The notes beneath the pieces were generated by a model that was not told the DNA's origin, made no database searches, and saw nothing but the letters and a program-made list of their open reading frames with translations. From assembly GCF_028617075.1 (NCBI RefSeq), contig NZ_JAQKGV010000008.1, positions 83,914 to 147,913 on the forward strand: a DNA stretch of 64,000 nucleotides. Reading direction: 5' to 3'. Origin of the DNA: Rubrobacter calidifluminis (GTDB lineage Bacteria > Actinomycetota > Rubrobacteria > Rubrobacterales > Rubrobacteraceae). Each line of letters opens with the position of its first letter. Position 1 is the first letter of the stretch. Shown piece by piece: positions 36,176 to 44,777 of this stretch. The position numbers and the translations under genes are program-made.

Positions 36176-36739
36176 TCAGCGGTTGCGGCTGGACTTCACG
36201 CGGCGGACCTTCTTCGGGTGGGCCTGGTGTTTGCCGATGATCGAGATCGTCCCGTCCATCTCCAGCACGGCGGTCTCGACGTCGGCGGTGGAGTCGATCC
36301 CGTGTTCCCGGATCGCCTCCTCCAAGTCCGCCAGGCTCACCTCCTCCCGCCGCAGGTTATCGTCGAGCACCCGTCCCCGGTAGACGAGCATGACCGGCTG
36401 GCGTTCCAGATGCCTCCTCAACCAGGTGTTGCGGGCCACCAGGTGGTTGAGCGTGAGGAGTATGACCGCGCCGAGGAGGCCGCCAGTCAGGCTGACGTCC
36501 GGACCTATCATGGCGTTCTGCACGACGTTCGAGATCAGGAGCAGCACGACCAGGTCGAAGGGCGTCATCTGTCCCAGGGTGCGTCTGCCGGCCAGGTAGA
36601 GGAACAGGAGCAAAACCAGGTAGACGATGGCGACCCGGATGGCGGTGAAGAGGATCGTCGCCGGATCGCCGAGCATCTGCGAGAGGTGGCCCGAGAGGGA
36701 TCCGGTCACCATCAGTGCGGCTGCGGGGGTGCTCATCAT
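36176..36739 (-). CDS. DUF421 (YetF/YdfS family) membrane protein
   Basis: A 187-residue protein with about three N-terminal transmembrane helices (IRVAIVYLVLLLFLYLAG, TPFDLVVLLLISNVVQNA, LLGAVILLTLNHLVA) and a cytoplasmic domain. LAGRRTLGQMTPFDLVVLLL and MLVYRGRVLDDNLRREEVSLADLEEAIREHG are clear family marks. DUF421 proteins are linked to spore and membrane processes in Bacillus; the role here is unknown. The C-terminus is strongly basic. It is divergent from the phytoene-desaturase-like gene across 58 bases. Confidence 0.9.
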   Translation of the reverse strand: MMSTPAAALMVTGSLSGHLSQMLGDPATILFTAIRVAIVYLVLLLFLYLAGRRTLGQMTPFDLVVLLLISNVVQNAMIGPDVSLTGGLLGAVILLTLNHLVARNTWLRRHLERQPVMLVYRGRVLDDNLRREEVSLADLEEAIREHGIDSTADVETAVLEMDGTISIIGKHQAHPKKVRRVKSSRNR

Positions 36740-36754
36740 ACGCTCCAGTGGCTC

Positions 36755-36786
36755 ATTCTACGCCGGGGGGTGGATTTTGGGATAAT
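36755..36786. promoter_or_regulatory. Compact divergent promoter region
   Basis: TAGAAT on the minus strand (36760-36755) serves the DUF421 gene, and GATAAT on the plus strand (36781-36786) serves the oxidoreductase gene. Both lie within 11-16 bases of their start codons, so leaders are very short. The -35 boxes are poor. Confidence 0.4.
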
Positions 36787-36797
36787 GAAGCGAGTTT

Positions 36798-38288
36798 ATG
36801 GACTCGCCGGGGTTTCACCACCCGTCCTCCGCACGGCCCGCCCGAAGTGTGGGGTCCAGGGCGTCCTACGACGCGGTTATCGTGGGGGCGGGGCCGAACG
36901 GGCTCGCGGCGGCCGTCGAGCTGGCGCGGCGGGGGCTCCCGGTCGCGGTCTTCGAGGCTGCGGAGGTTCCTGGAGGGGGCTGCCGCTCGCAGGAGGTGAC
37001 GCTCCCGGGCTTCGTGCACGATCTCGGGTCCGCGATCCACCCGCTCGGGTACTCCTCCCCTTTCTTCCGGACGCTGCCGCTCGGGGAGCACGGTCTCGAG
37101 TGGGTCCACCCCCCGGTCCCCCTCGCCCACCCGCTCGAAGGCGGGGAGGCCGTGCTGCTCTGGCGCTCGGTGGAGGAGACCGCCCGCAACCTCGGGGAGG
37201 ACGCCTCAGCCTACCGCGACCTCATGAGCCCCATCACGGGCGACTGGGAGAAGATAGCGGGCGCCGTCCTCGGTCCGCCGCGAATGCCCCGGCACCCGCT
37301 CGCGCTCGGCGCCTTCGGGATGTATGCCATGAGGTCGGCGCGCGCGCTCGCGGAGGGTCTCTTCCGCGGGGAGCGGGCGCGGGCCCTCTTCGCCGGTTGC
37401 GCCGCCCACTCGTTTCTCCCGCTGGAGCAGAGGCCTTCTGCCGCCTTCGGGCTCGTGCTCGCGGCGCTCGGGCACGCGGCGGGCTGGCCGTTCCCGAAGG
37501 GCGGGGCGCAGAGGATCACCGACGCCCTCGTCTCCTGCCTGCGTTCCCTGGGCGGGGAGGTCCACGTCGGAAGCCCCGTGAGCTCCGTGGCGGAACTTCC
37601 GGCGGCGAAGGTCGTCCTGCTGGATCTGACCCCGAGGCAGGTGCTCGGGGTGGCCGGGGAGCGCCTGCCCGCCCGCTACCGCGCGCGCCTCGCCCGCTAC
37701 CGTTACGGGCCGGGCGTCTTCAAGGTCGACTACGCGCTGGAGGGGCCGGTGCCGTGGGAGGCGCGGGAGTGCGCCCTCGCGGCGACCGTACACGTCGGGG
37801 GGACGCTGGAGGAGATAGCCGGGGCCGAGGGCGCGGTGGCGCGGGGGGAGCACCCGGAGAGGCCGTTCGTCCTCGTCGCCCAGCCGAGCCTCTTCGACCC
37901 CTCGCGGGCGCCGGAGGGGCACCACACCCTCTGGGCATACTGCCACGTCCCCAACGGCTCGACCTTCGACATGACGGAGAGGATGGAGGCGCAGCTGGAA
38001 CGCTTCGCCCCCGGCTTCAGGGAACGCATCCTCGCCCGCTCGACGATGAACGCCGCGGAGCTCGAACGCTGGGATGCCAACCTGGTCGGCGGGGACATAA
38101 ACGGGGGGCTGATGGACCTGGGGCAGCTCTTCACCCGCCCCGTGGCGAGCCCCGTGCCGTATGCCACGCCGGCAAAGGGACTCTACATCTGCTCCTCCTC
38201 GACCCCGCCGGGGGGCGGAGTGCACGGTATGTGCGGCTACTTCGCCGCCCGCGCCGCGCTGCGAGACCTGCGGCGGGGTAGACTGTAG
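36798..38288 (+). CDS. Phytoene desaturase-like NAD(P)/FAD-dependent oxidoreductase
   Basis: A 496-residue flavoprotein of the COG1233 group (carotenoid desaturase/retinol saturase relatives). It has the FAD motif DAVIVGAGPNGLAAAVELARRG, EAAEVPGGGCRSQEV, GFVHDLGSAIHPLG, and a C-terminal YICSSSTPPGGGVHGMCGY. This subgroup is not a proven carotenoid enzyme and no crt genes are nearby. ATG at 36798 is used with a very short leader; a GTG at 36849 just before SRASYDAVIVGAG is the alternative, because the first 20 residues are not conserved in character. The thiolase gene follows after 31 bases. Confidence 0.85.
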   Translation: MDSPGFHHPSSARPARSVGSRASYDAVIVGAGPNGLAAAVELARRGLPVAVFEAAEVPGGGCRSQEVTLPGFVHDLGSAIHPLGYSSPFFRTLPLGEHGLEWVHPPVPLAHPLEGGEAVLLWRSVEETARNLGEDASAYRDLMSPITGDWEKIAGAVLGPPRMPRHPLALGAFGMYAMRSARALAEGLFRGERARALFAGCAAHSFLPLEQRPSAAFGLVLAALGHAAGWPFPKGGAQRITDALVSCLRSLGGEVHVGSPVSSVAELPAAKVVLLDLTPRQVLGVAGERLPARYRARLARYRYGPGVFKVDYALEGPVPWEARECALAATVHVGGTLEEIAGAEGAVARGEHPERPFVLVAQPSLFDPSRAPEGHHTLWAYCHVPNGSTFDMTERMEAQLERFAPGFRERILARSTMNAAELERWDANLVGGDINGGLMDLGQLFTRPVASPVPYATPAKGLYICSSSTPPGGGVHGMCGYFAARAALRDLRRGRL

Positions 38289-38319
38289 GTGTAGCTGGCG
38301 GCGCTCTGGAGGTGTCGAA

Positions 38320-39495
38320 GTGGAGAGAGCCGTGGTCCTGGGGGCGGCGAGAACGCCGTTCGGCAAGCTCGGTGGTGTGCTATCTGCACTGAGCGCGCCG
38401 GAGCTGGGCGGCGCGGCGATAAGGGAGGCCGTCGACCGTGCAGGGGTCGAGGACGAAGAGATAGAACACTCGGTCTTCGGCATCGTGGTGCAGGCTGGCG
38501 TCGGCCAGATCCCTTCGCGGCAGGCCAACCGGCACGCGGGGCTCCCCTTCTCGCTCACGACCGAGACGCTGAACCAGGTGTGCGCCTCGGGCCTGAGGAG
38601 CGCGGTCCTGGCGGAGACCATGATCCGGGTCGGGGACTACCGGGTGGTCCTGGCAGGTGGGATGGAGAGCATGTCGAACGCCCCGTATCTGCTCGAGAAG
38701 GCGCGCTGGGGGGCCCGGATGGGCGACTTCGAGGCGGTGGACGCGATGATCCACGACGGGCTCCTCGACGCCTTCGAGCACGTGCAGATGATCCGGTTCG
38801 GAGCCGAAGGGGCGAGGCGTTACGGCCTCTCGCGCGAGGAGCAGGACGAGTGGGCGCTGCGCTCGCACCGCAGGGCGGCCGCCGCGACCGACGAGGGCCG
38901 CCTCGCGGAGGAGATCGTCGGGGTGAAGGTGCCCGGCAGAAAGGGTCAGACCACGTTCGTGGAGCATGACGAGCCGATCCGACGCGACACCACCCTCGAG
39001 AAGCTGGCGAAGCTGCCGCCGCTCGAGGAGGGTGGGACCGTTACCGCGGGGAACGCCCCGGGCGTCACCGACGGAGCGGGGGCCCTGGTGCTCTCGAGCG
39101 AGACGTTCGCCAGGGAGCGCGGCCTCGCGCCGCTCGGGACGATCGTCGCCCACGCCAAGGTCGCCGAGGGCCCGCCGGACCTCCTGACGGCGCCCGGGAA
39201 CGCCGCGAGGCTCGCCCTCAGGAAGGCCGGCTGGAGGGCGGAGGATCTCGACCTCGTCGAGATCAACGAGGCGTTCGCCGGCGTCGCGATCCACTCCGCG
39301 CGCATCCTCGGCGTTGACCCGGAGATCGTCAACGTCAACGGCGGGGCGCTCGCGCTCGGCCACCCGATAGGCGCCTCCGGGGCGCGCATCCTGATGACGC
39401 TCCTCTACGAGCTGCGCCGCCGGGGCGGCGGGCGAGGGCTCGCCGCGATCTGCTCCGGCGGCGGCCAGGGGGACGCCGTGCTGGTCGAGGTCTAG
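38320..39495 (+). CDS. Acetyl-CoA acetyltransferase (thiolase)
   Basis: A 391-residue thiolase that joins or splits acetyl-CoA units. It has the nucleophile Cys88 in LNQVCASGLRS, GGMESMSNAPYLL, the general-base His in GHPIGASGARI, and the second Cys in CSGGGQGDAV. The biosynthetic type is likely, but direction cannot be told. GTG at 38320 follows GGAGGTG at five bases; the longer open frame runs through the upstream gene. It could feed the acyl-CoA pool used with the ligase/CoA-transferase pair on the other strand. Confidence 0.94.
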   Translation: MERAVVLGAARTPFGKLGGVLSALSAPELGGAAIREAVDRAGVEDEEIEHSVFGIVVQAGVGQIPSRQANRHAGLPFSLTTETLNQVCASGLRSAVLAETMIRVGDYRVVLAGGMESMSNAPYLLEKARWGARMGDFEAVDAMIHDGLLDAFEHVQMIRFGAEGARRYGLSREEQDEWALRSHRRAAAATDEGRLAEEIVGVKVPGRKGQTTFVEHDEPIRRDTTLEKLAKLPPLEEGGTVTAGNAPGVTDGAGALVLSSETFARERGLAPLGTIVAHAKVAEGPPDLLTAPGNAARLALRKAGWRAEDLDLVEINEAFAGVAIHSARILGVDPEIVNVNGGALALGHPIGASGARILMTLLYELRRRGGGRGLAAICSGGGQGDAVLVEV

Positions 39496-39501
39496 CGTCG
39501 C

Positions 39502-39545
39502 CCCCCTCCCTCTGGCACAATGGGCCTGCAACCGTAGGGAGGGGG
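39502..39545 (+). promoter_or_regulatory. Long-range hairpin covering the ribosome site of the GHL10 gene
   Basis: CCCCCTCCCT (39502-39511) is the exact complement of AGGGAGGGGG (39536-39545), which is the Shine-Dalgarno of the next gene. A transcript coming from the thiolase gene would fold and hide this site. A transcript starting inside the 24-base loop would not. It may also act as a weak terminator. Confidence 0.55.
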
Positions 39546-39554
39546 TAATAAGCT

Positions 39555-41156
39555 ATGCAGGATGCGATCTCGCGCCGGGGCTTCCTCGGGCTCGCGGGCG
39601 GCGGGGCGGCCGGGCTCGCGCTCTGCGGCCTGGCCGCGGGGCAGAAGCCGGCGGAAGCCGCGAGCGGGGGAGGTGCTTCTCAGGAGCGCTGCGGCAGGCC
39701 TGAGGTTCCCAAACGAGAGTTTCGGGCAGTCTGGGTCGCGAGCGTCTCCAACATAGACTGGCCCTCACGTCCCGGGCTTCCGGCGCGCCGTCAGAAGCGG
39801 GAGCTCCTCGATATCCTCGATGCCGTGCGCTCGCTCGGGATGAACGCCGTCATCCTGCAGGTGCGCCCGGCGGCGGACGCGCTCTATCCTTCCAGGTACG
39901 CGCCGTGGTCCTCTTACCTGACGGGTTGGCAGGGGAGGAGCCCCGGCTACGATCCCCTCGCCTTCGCGGTGGAGGAGGCCCACCGCAGGGGGCTGGAGCT
40001 GCACGCCTGGTTCAACCCCTACCGGGTGAGCACCGGGTCGAGCCTGCGCGGCCTCGCGCCGCGCAGCCCGGCGCGTGAGCATCCCGGCTGGGTCGTCCGC
40101 TACGGCGACGGGCTTTACTTCGACCCGGGGATCCCCGGCGTGCGGCGTCTCATCGAACGTTCGGTGATGGAGGTGGTCGGGAGGTACGACATCGACGCCG
40201 TCCACCTCGACGATTACTTCTACCCCTATCCGGTCTCCGGGGAGGGCTTCCCCGACGGCGGCACCTTCCGCCGCTACGGGAGGCGTTTCCGGAGCAAGGC
40301 CGCCTGGCGGCGGCACAACGTGGACCTGCTCGTGGGCGGGCTCTCCCGCCAGATAAAGCGCGAAAAACGGTACGTGAAGTTCGGGGTCAGCCCTTTTGGC
40401 ATCTGGCGCAACCGCTCGGAGGACCCGCGGGGCTCGGCGACCAGCGGCCTCTCCTCCTACGACGACCTCTACGCCGACAGCCGCGGGTGGGTGCGGCGAG
40501 GCTGGCTCGACTACGTCGTCCCGCAGGTCTACTGGGACTTCGGCTACGGGCCCGCCCCCTACGAGGTGCTGGTGCGGTGGTGGGCAGAGCAGGTGCGGGG
40601 TCGCGGGGTGGAGCTGTACATCGGGCAGGCGGCGTACAAGATCGGGAGCGGCGGCGCCTGGGACGACCCAAACGAGATGCCCTCGCACGTGCGCTTCGAC
40701 CGCCGCCATCCGGGGGTTAGGGGCGACGTCTACTTCAGCATGAGCGACGTGCTCAAGAACCCGCTCGGGTTCCGCGGCCGCCTCGCGCGCGACCTCTACC
40801 GGCATCCCGCGCTGATCCCGGCGATGCGCCGGCCCGGCGGTGCTCCGCCTCACCCGGTGCTGCTGCGGGCGAGGAACACCAGGCGGGGCGTAATGCTCGA
40901 GTGGCGCGCCCGGGGGAGGCCGGATGATGCGCTCTACGTCGTCTACCGCTTCGGTGGGGCGAGGAGGCCCGGAGCCTGCGACCTGCGGGACGGGCGCAAC
41001 ATCCTCAAGGTCGTCCCGGCCGGCCGCTCCGGGACTCTTTCCTGCTTCGACCGGACGGCCCGCCCCGGGCGCCGCTACACCTACTGCGTGAGCGCTGTGG
41101 ACCGGCTCCACCACGAGAGCCCGCCGGGCGGACGGGCCGTCATCACGGTGCGTTAG
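39555..41156 (+). CDS. Tat-exported GHL10/DUF187 family glycosyl hydrolase-like protein
   Basis: A 533-residue secreted protein. It has a twin-arginine signal (SRRGFLGLAGGGAAGLAL, residues 6-23), then REFRAVWVASVSNIDWPS, MNAVILQVRPAADALYPS, LELHAWFNPYRVS, DAVHLDDYFYPYPV and KFGVSPFGIWRN, which define the GHL10 (PF02638) TIM barrel. The last 100 residues resemble a fibronectin type III domain. Homologues act on cell-wall or other glycans, but the substrate is uncertain. Export in folded form suggests a cofactor or fast folding. The ribosome site AGGGAGGGGG can be masked by a hairpin. The end overlaps the convergent transporter gene by four bases. Confidence 0.87.
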   Translation: MQDAISRRGFLGLAGGGAAGLALCGLAAGQKPAEAASGGGASQERCGRPEVPKREFRAVWVASVSNIDWPSRPGLPARRQKRELLDILDAVRSLGMNAVILQVRPAADALYPSRYAPWSSYLTGWQGRSPGYDPLAFAVEEAHRRGLELHAWFNPYRVSTGSSLRGLAPRSPAREHPGWVVRYGDGLYFDPGIPGVRRLIERSVMEVVGRYDIDAVHLDDYFYPYPVSGEGFPDGGTFRRYGRRFRSKAAWRRHNVDLLVGGLSRQIKREKRYVKFGVSPFGIWRNRSEDPRGSATSGLSSYDDLYADSRGWVRRGWLDYVVPQVYWDFGYGPAPYEVLVRWWAEQVRGRGVELYIGQAAYKIGSGGAWDDPNEMPSHVRFDRRHPGVRGDVYFSMSDVLKNPLGFRGRLARDLYRHPALIPAMRRPGGAPPHPVLLRARNTRRGVMLEWRARGRPDDALYVVYRFGGARRPGACDLRDGRNILKVVPAGRSGTLSCFDRTARPGRRYTYCVSAVDRLHHESPPGGRAVITVR

Positions 41157-42106
41157 TGGGGGTGGGTGAAGCGCGCTCCCTCGGTTCCGTCCTTCGTGGG
41201 GATGTCCAGGAGCTCCGGGGTCTCGTGGTCGACCTGCAGCGTGGTGTGGCTTATCCCGAAGCGTTCCTCGAGCAGCCCTTCGAGCTCGCGGCGGCGCCTG
41301 TGGCAGTCCTCGTTGCGTCCGACCAGCACGTGGGCCGAGAGGGCCGGAAAGCCGGAGGTGACCTCCCAGACGTGCAGGTCGTGGACGTTGACTATGCCCG
41401 GGTGTGAGATCATGACGTGCCCTATCTCGTCGGGGTCGAGGCCTTTGGGGGCGGCCTCCATGAAGATGCGCCCCGAGTCGCGCACCAGCCCGAAGCCCGC
41501 CCGGAGCATTATCGTGGCGATGACGAGCGCGGCCAGCGCGTCGGCGCGGTAGTAACCGCCGGTGAAGTAGATGATGCCGCCCGCGATCGTCGTCGCGATG
41601 AACGAGTAGAGGTCGGTCAGGATGTGCTGGAAGGAACCTTCGACGTTGAGGCTCTCCCTGTTCGCCTTCGCGAGCGTGAAGGTGGCGAGCAGGTTGACCC
41701 CGATGCCGGCGAGCCCGACGACGAGGACCAGCCCGCCCTCGACCCGCGGCGGGTGCAGCAGGCGGACTATCCCCTCGTAGTAGAAGAGCGCCGAGAGCAC
41801 CAGGAGGCTGACGCCGTTTATCTGGGCGCTCACTATCTCCGAGCGCTTGAGGCCGTAGGTCATGATGCCGTGGGCGGGCCTCTGCGCGAGGCGCATCGTG
41901 ACGAGCGCGAGCGCGAGGGCTCCGGCGTCGGTGAGCATGTGCCCGGCGTCGGAGAGCAGCGCGAGGGAGGAGGCGAAGAAGCCCAGCACGCCCTCGGCGA
42001 GCGTGAAAGCCCCGATCAGGCAGAGGGCCACCGCCAGGTAGCGCCGATCTGCCCCGGGATCCAGCCGGTGGTCGTGTCCTTCGTGTCCTTCTCCTGCAGC
42101 GGACAT
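41153..42106 (-). CDS. Cation diffusion facilitator (CzcD/ZitB-like zinc exporter)
   Basis: A 317-residue CDF transporter that exports Zn2+ or similar metals in exchange for protons. It has a His-rich N-terminus (GEGHEGHDHR), six transmembrane helices, the metal-site motifs SDAGHMLTDAG (helix 2) and FQHILTDLYS (helix 5), and the cytoplasmic domain with VHDLHVWEVTSG. Helix 5 has the HxxxD form of zinc transporters. No regulator of the ArsR or MerR type is beside it. Confidence 0.92.
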   Translation of the reverse strand: MSAAGEGHEGHDHRLDPGADRRYLAVALCLIGAFTLAEGVLGFFASSLALLSDAGHMLTDAGALALALVTMRLAQRPAHGIMTYGLKRSEIVSAQINGVSLLVLSALFYYEGIVRLLHPPRVEGGLVLVVGLAGIGVNLLATFTLAKANRESLNVEGSFQHILTDLYSFIATTIAGGIIYFTGGYYRADALAALVIATIMLRAGFGLVRDSGRIFMEAAPKGLDPDEIGHVMISHPGIVNVHDLHVWEVTSGFPALSAHVLVGRNEDCHRRRRELEGLLEERFGISHTTLQVDHETPELLDIPTKDGTEGARFTHPH

Positions 42107-42156
42107 CGCGCCCTTTGCACCTTTCTCGGAGAGCTCTGTCTCTTCCGAGCTTAATA

Positions 42157-43191
42157 TTACCGCCGCAGGAGGTTCTCCTGGGGTTTATGTGGGACGTCTC
42201 CGCCGGGTGCCACGGTGGTCTGGTAGGTCAGGAGCTTGGTACCTCCATCCTCGTCCCCGTTGTCCGGGGCCACCCACACCGTGAGCCGGTCGCCGGTGGC
42301 CGCGATCTTGAAGGGGTTTCTCGTGGCCACGTGTCCCGCGGGCGACCAGTACTGGAACGGGACCTCGTGCTGCGCGGCGTGGTCGCGCAGGTCGATCAGA
42401 GCTATGCCGCCGAGTTCGTAGGTTCCGCTCCGGGATGCGGAGGGGCTCTGCGGAAGGTCTGCGATGCCGCCGCAGATCATCTCATGGCCGGGGAGGTGCT
42501 GGCAGTCCTGGTAGTCGATGAAATAGTCCGGGTTTTCCCAGGATGAGATCCGCCTGCCCCTGGTCGTCCACTCGTAGAAGCGGCGCGAGCCCCAGTCGTT
42601 GCCGATGAGGTGTCCGGTCCTGGGGTCACGGACGATGCCGCCGATGTGGTCGTTAACCTCGAACTGCCGGTGTACGGCGAGTGTCCGGGCGTCGATGCGG
42701 TAGATGATCGCACTGCTGTCGGGCCGGTACTGGGCGACCGGGACCCAGACATTCTCGCCGTCGAAGTCCATGCCTCCAGGGTGGTACACGTGGCCTTCGC
42801 CGAGGATGATGTCGCGCTGCAGATGACCCTCGCGATCCAGGACGAAGACGTGGCCTACGCCTTTGCCTGGTGTGCGGTCATAGCGGTGCCCGGGCCCGGA
42901 GTACTTCCTGGGCGGCACGATGACCTGTACCGCGGAGAGGAAGATGCGATGCGGCGTGATAGCAAGCCCCTCGGTGTGGTAGGTCTGGAAGCGTAGCGGG
43001 AGCTCCCCTGTCAGGCGCCAGACGGTATCCCGGTCGACAGCCCGAAAGTCGCGGGCGATCGTACCCCCCCGCGCACCCTCCCCATGGTTGGGGGTGCGGG
43101 CGAGTACGACGGTGCCCACGAGGGTGAGGATGGCGAGGAGGGTGGCCGCGACCGTCGCGGCCACCCTCCCGGAGAAGATTGTTCCCTTCAT
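42157..43191 (-). CDS. Secreted DUF6454-type beta-propeller-like protein
   Basis: A 344-residue protein with an N-terminal signal or anchor helix (AATVAATLLAILTLVGTVVLA). The rest is beta-rich and repetitive in pattern (HVFVLDREGHLQRDIILGEG, VWVPVAQYRPDSSAIIYRID, HIGGIVRDPRTGHLIGNDWG), as in a propeller. The GMDFDG and DDHIGG-like elements match proteins now grouped as DUF6454. Function is unknown. It is the last gene of a three-gene secreted-protein operon, 25 bases after the phospholipase-like gene. Confidence 0.68.
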   Translation of the reverse strand: MKGTIFSGRVAATVAATLLAILTLVGTVVLARTPNHGEGARGGTIARDFRAVDRDTVWRLTGELPLRFQTYHTEGLAITPHRIFLSAVQVIVPPRKYSGPGHRYDRTPGKGVGHVFVLDREGHLQRDIILGEGHVYHPGGMDFDGENVWVPVAQYRPDSSAIIYRIDARTLAVHRQFEVNDHIGGIVRDPRTGHLIGNDWGSRRFYEWTTRGRRISSWENPDYFIDYQDCQHLPGHEMICGGIADLPQSPSASRSGTYELGGIALIDLRDHAAQHEVPFQYWSPAGHVATRNPFKIAATGDRLTVWVAPDNGDEDGGTKLLTYQTTVAPGGDVPHKPQENLLRR

Positions 43192-43216
43192 GGTTTGAAA
43201 GCCTCCCTGGATCCTT

Positions 43217-44767
43217 TCAGCCCCCGTGGCGTATCGCCTCTCTGGTCTTCGGGTCGAGGAAGAGCCTGTGGGCGCGTCTGCCGTGCGAGAAGTCGAGCAT
43301 GTTCAGGAGGCTGCCCGCCTTCGCGTCGAAGGAGTGGTTGCCGATGCGCCCGAGGTTCCAGTTGTCCTCGATGAAGCGCAGGATGGAGGTCTGGTCGGTC
43401 ACCGTGTGGTCGACGAAGTTCTGCTTCGCGTACGGAGAGATGACGAGGAGCGGGAGCCTCGGGCCGTAGCCGCAGCGGTCCTGGTAACCGCCCATCACGT
43501 TCTCCGGCCTGCTGCCGCAAGAGGTCCCGGAGAGCGCGTCGTTCTGCGGGTCGTTCGACTGGTTGACGATCGGGCCCATCTGGTGGTCGTACCAGCCGTC
43601 GGAGTCGTCGTAGGCGATTATGATCGCCATGTCCTTCCAGGCGTGGAGCCTCTGGAGGCGGTTGATCGTGTTCACGAGGAACTCCTGCTCGTCGAGCGGG
43701 TCGGAATAGTAGGCGTGACCGTCCTGGTAGGCCGGGGCCTTGAGGAAACTCACCGCGGGCAGGTGACCGGAGTCTGCGGCCCTCCAGAAGTCCGAGAGAT
43801 CGTACTGGTGGTTCGCCCGGTCGGTCTTGCCGATCATGGCGACCGAGCTCGGCGGCAGGTGGTCGGGGTTGGCAGTCGAGGGGTAGTACTGGAAGGGCTC
43901 GTGGTGGGGGATGTAGTCCTTGGAGACGATGCCCGCCATGTTCGCGTGCGACTGGTTGCAGTCGCGGAAGCCGCCCTCGAACCAGCCCCAGGTTACGTTC
44001 TTGGCGTTGAGCAGATCGCCTATGTTCTTGTTCTTCGGGTCGATGGACTTCGTCGTATCGCGCGTGTCGCACCTGTCACCGGCCGGCTGCGGGTCGCCGA
44101 TCATGGTCCCGTTCGCGCTCACCGCCGGGCTCGTCTGCGCAAATCCGTGGGTCTGGCCGGAGACCAGGTTTATCGCCCCCGGACTCGAGGGTCCGAAGGT
44201 GGTGCCGTAGGAGTTGTCGCTCATCGCGAAGTGCTGGGCGTAGTTCCAGAGGGCGGTCACCGTGTTGCCGTCGTAGTAGCCCATCACGACGCCCGCGCCC
44301 TTGCCGTAGTCCTGGCAGGCGTCATCCCCGCGGCCGACGGTCTCGACGAAGCGGTCCATCAGGCCCGAGTCGAAGGCCTGCTGCTCGGCCGTGTAGCCGT
44401 GGTCCTGGTCGCAGGTCTCGAACTGGGAGCGGTCGAGCCGGAACGGCTGCACGGAGTTCGGGTTGTTCGGCGCCTGAAGCGTCTCGTTCAGCCCGTTGAC
44501 CGAGGGGGTGTCCTTACTCGCGTGGAAGGCCGGCTCGCCGGGCGGGTTCTTCGCGTTGGGGTAGGTGCCGAAGTAGTGGTCGAAGGAGACGTTCTCCTGG
44601 AAGATCACGACCACGTGCTTTATCGGCGTGGTGGTCTGGCTTCCCCTGTGAGGTGGGGCGTGGTGACCCGCTTCGGGTGAACCGCTTCGGGCCATCGCGA
44701 CGACCGCCGTGAGGGCGATGAGTCCCACGGCCAGGGCCAGTACGGGCAGCAGCTTCTTCAAGCGCAT
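43217..44767 (-). CDS. Secreted phospholipase C/acid phosphatase-like phosphoesterase
   Basis: A 516-residue exported phosphoesterase of PF04185 (bacterial phospholipase C and AcpA-type acid phosphatases). It has a signal peptide (KKLLPVLALAVGLIALTAVVAMA), then HVVVIFQENVSFDHYFG with the metal-binding and nucleophile region, YGTTFGPSSPGAINLVSGQT, AIIIAYDDSDGWYDH with the metal-binding Asp/His, and VISPYAKQNFVDH. It may release phosphate from phospholipids or other esters. Ten bases separate it from the upstream gene, which also carries a phosphoesterase domain. Confidence 0.87.
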   Translation of the reverse strand: MRLKKLLPVLALAVGLIALTAVVAMARSGSPEAGHHAPPHRGSQTTTPIKHVVVIFQENVSFDHYFGTYPNAKNPPGEPAFHASKDTPSVNGLNETLQAPNNPNSVQPFRLDRSQFETCDQDHGYTAEQQAFDSGLMDRFVETVGRGDDACQDYGKGAGVVMGYYDGNTVTALWNYAQHFAMSDNSYGTTFGPSSPGAINLVSGQTHGFAQTSPAVSANGTMIGDPQPAGDRCDTRDTTKSIDPKNKNIGDLLNAKNVTWGWFEGGFRDCNQSHANMAGIVSKDYIPHHEPFQYYPSTANPDHLPPSSVAMIGKTDRANHQYDLSDFWRAADSGHLPAVSFLKAPAYQDGHAYYSDPLDEQEFLVNTINRLQRLHAWKDMAIIIAYDDSDGWYDHQMGPIVNQSNDPQNDALSGTSCGSRPENVMGGYQDRCGYGPRLPLLVISPYAKQNFVDHTVTDQTSILRFIEDNWNLGRIGNHSFDAKAGSLLNMLDFSHGRRAHRLFLDPKTREAIRHGG

Positions 44768-44777
44768 CCTCCTCTCC

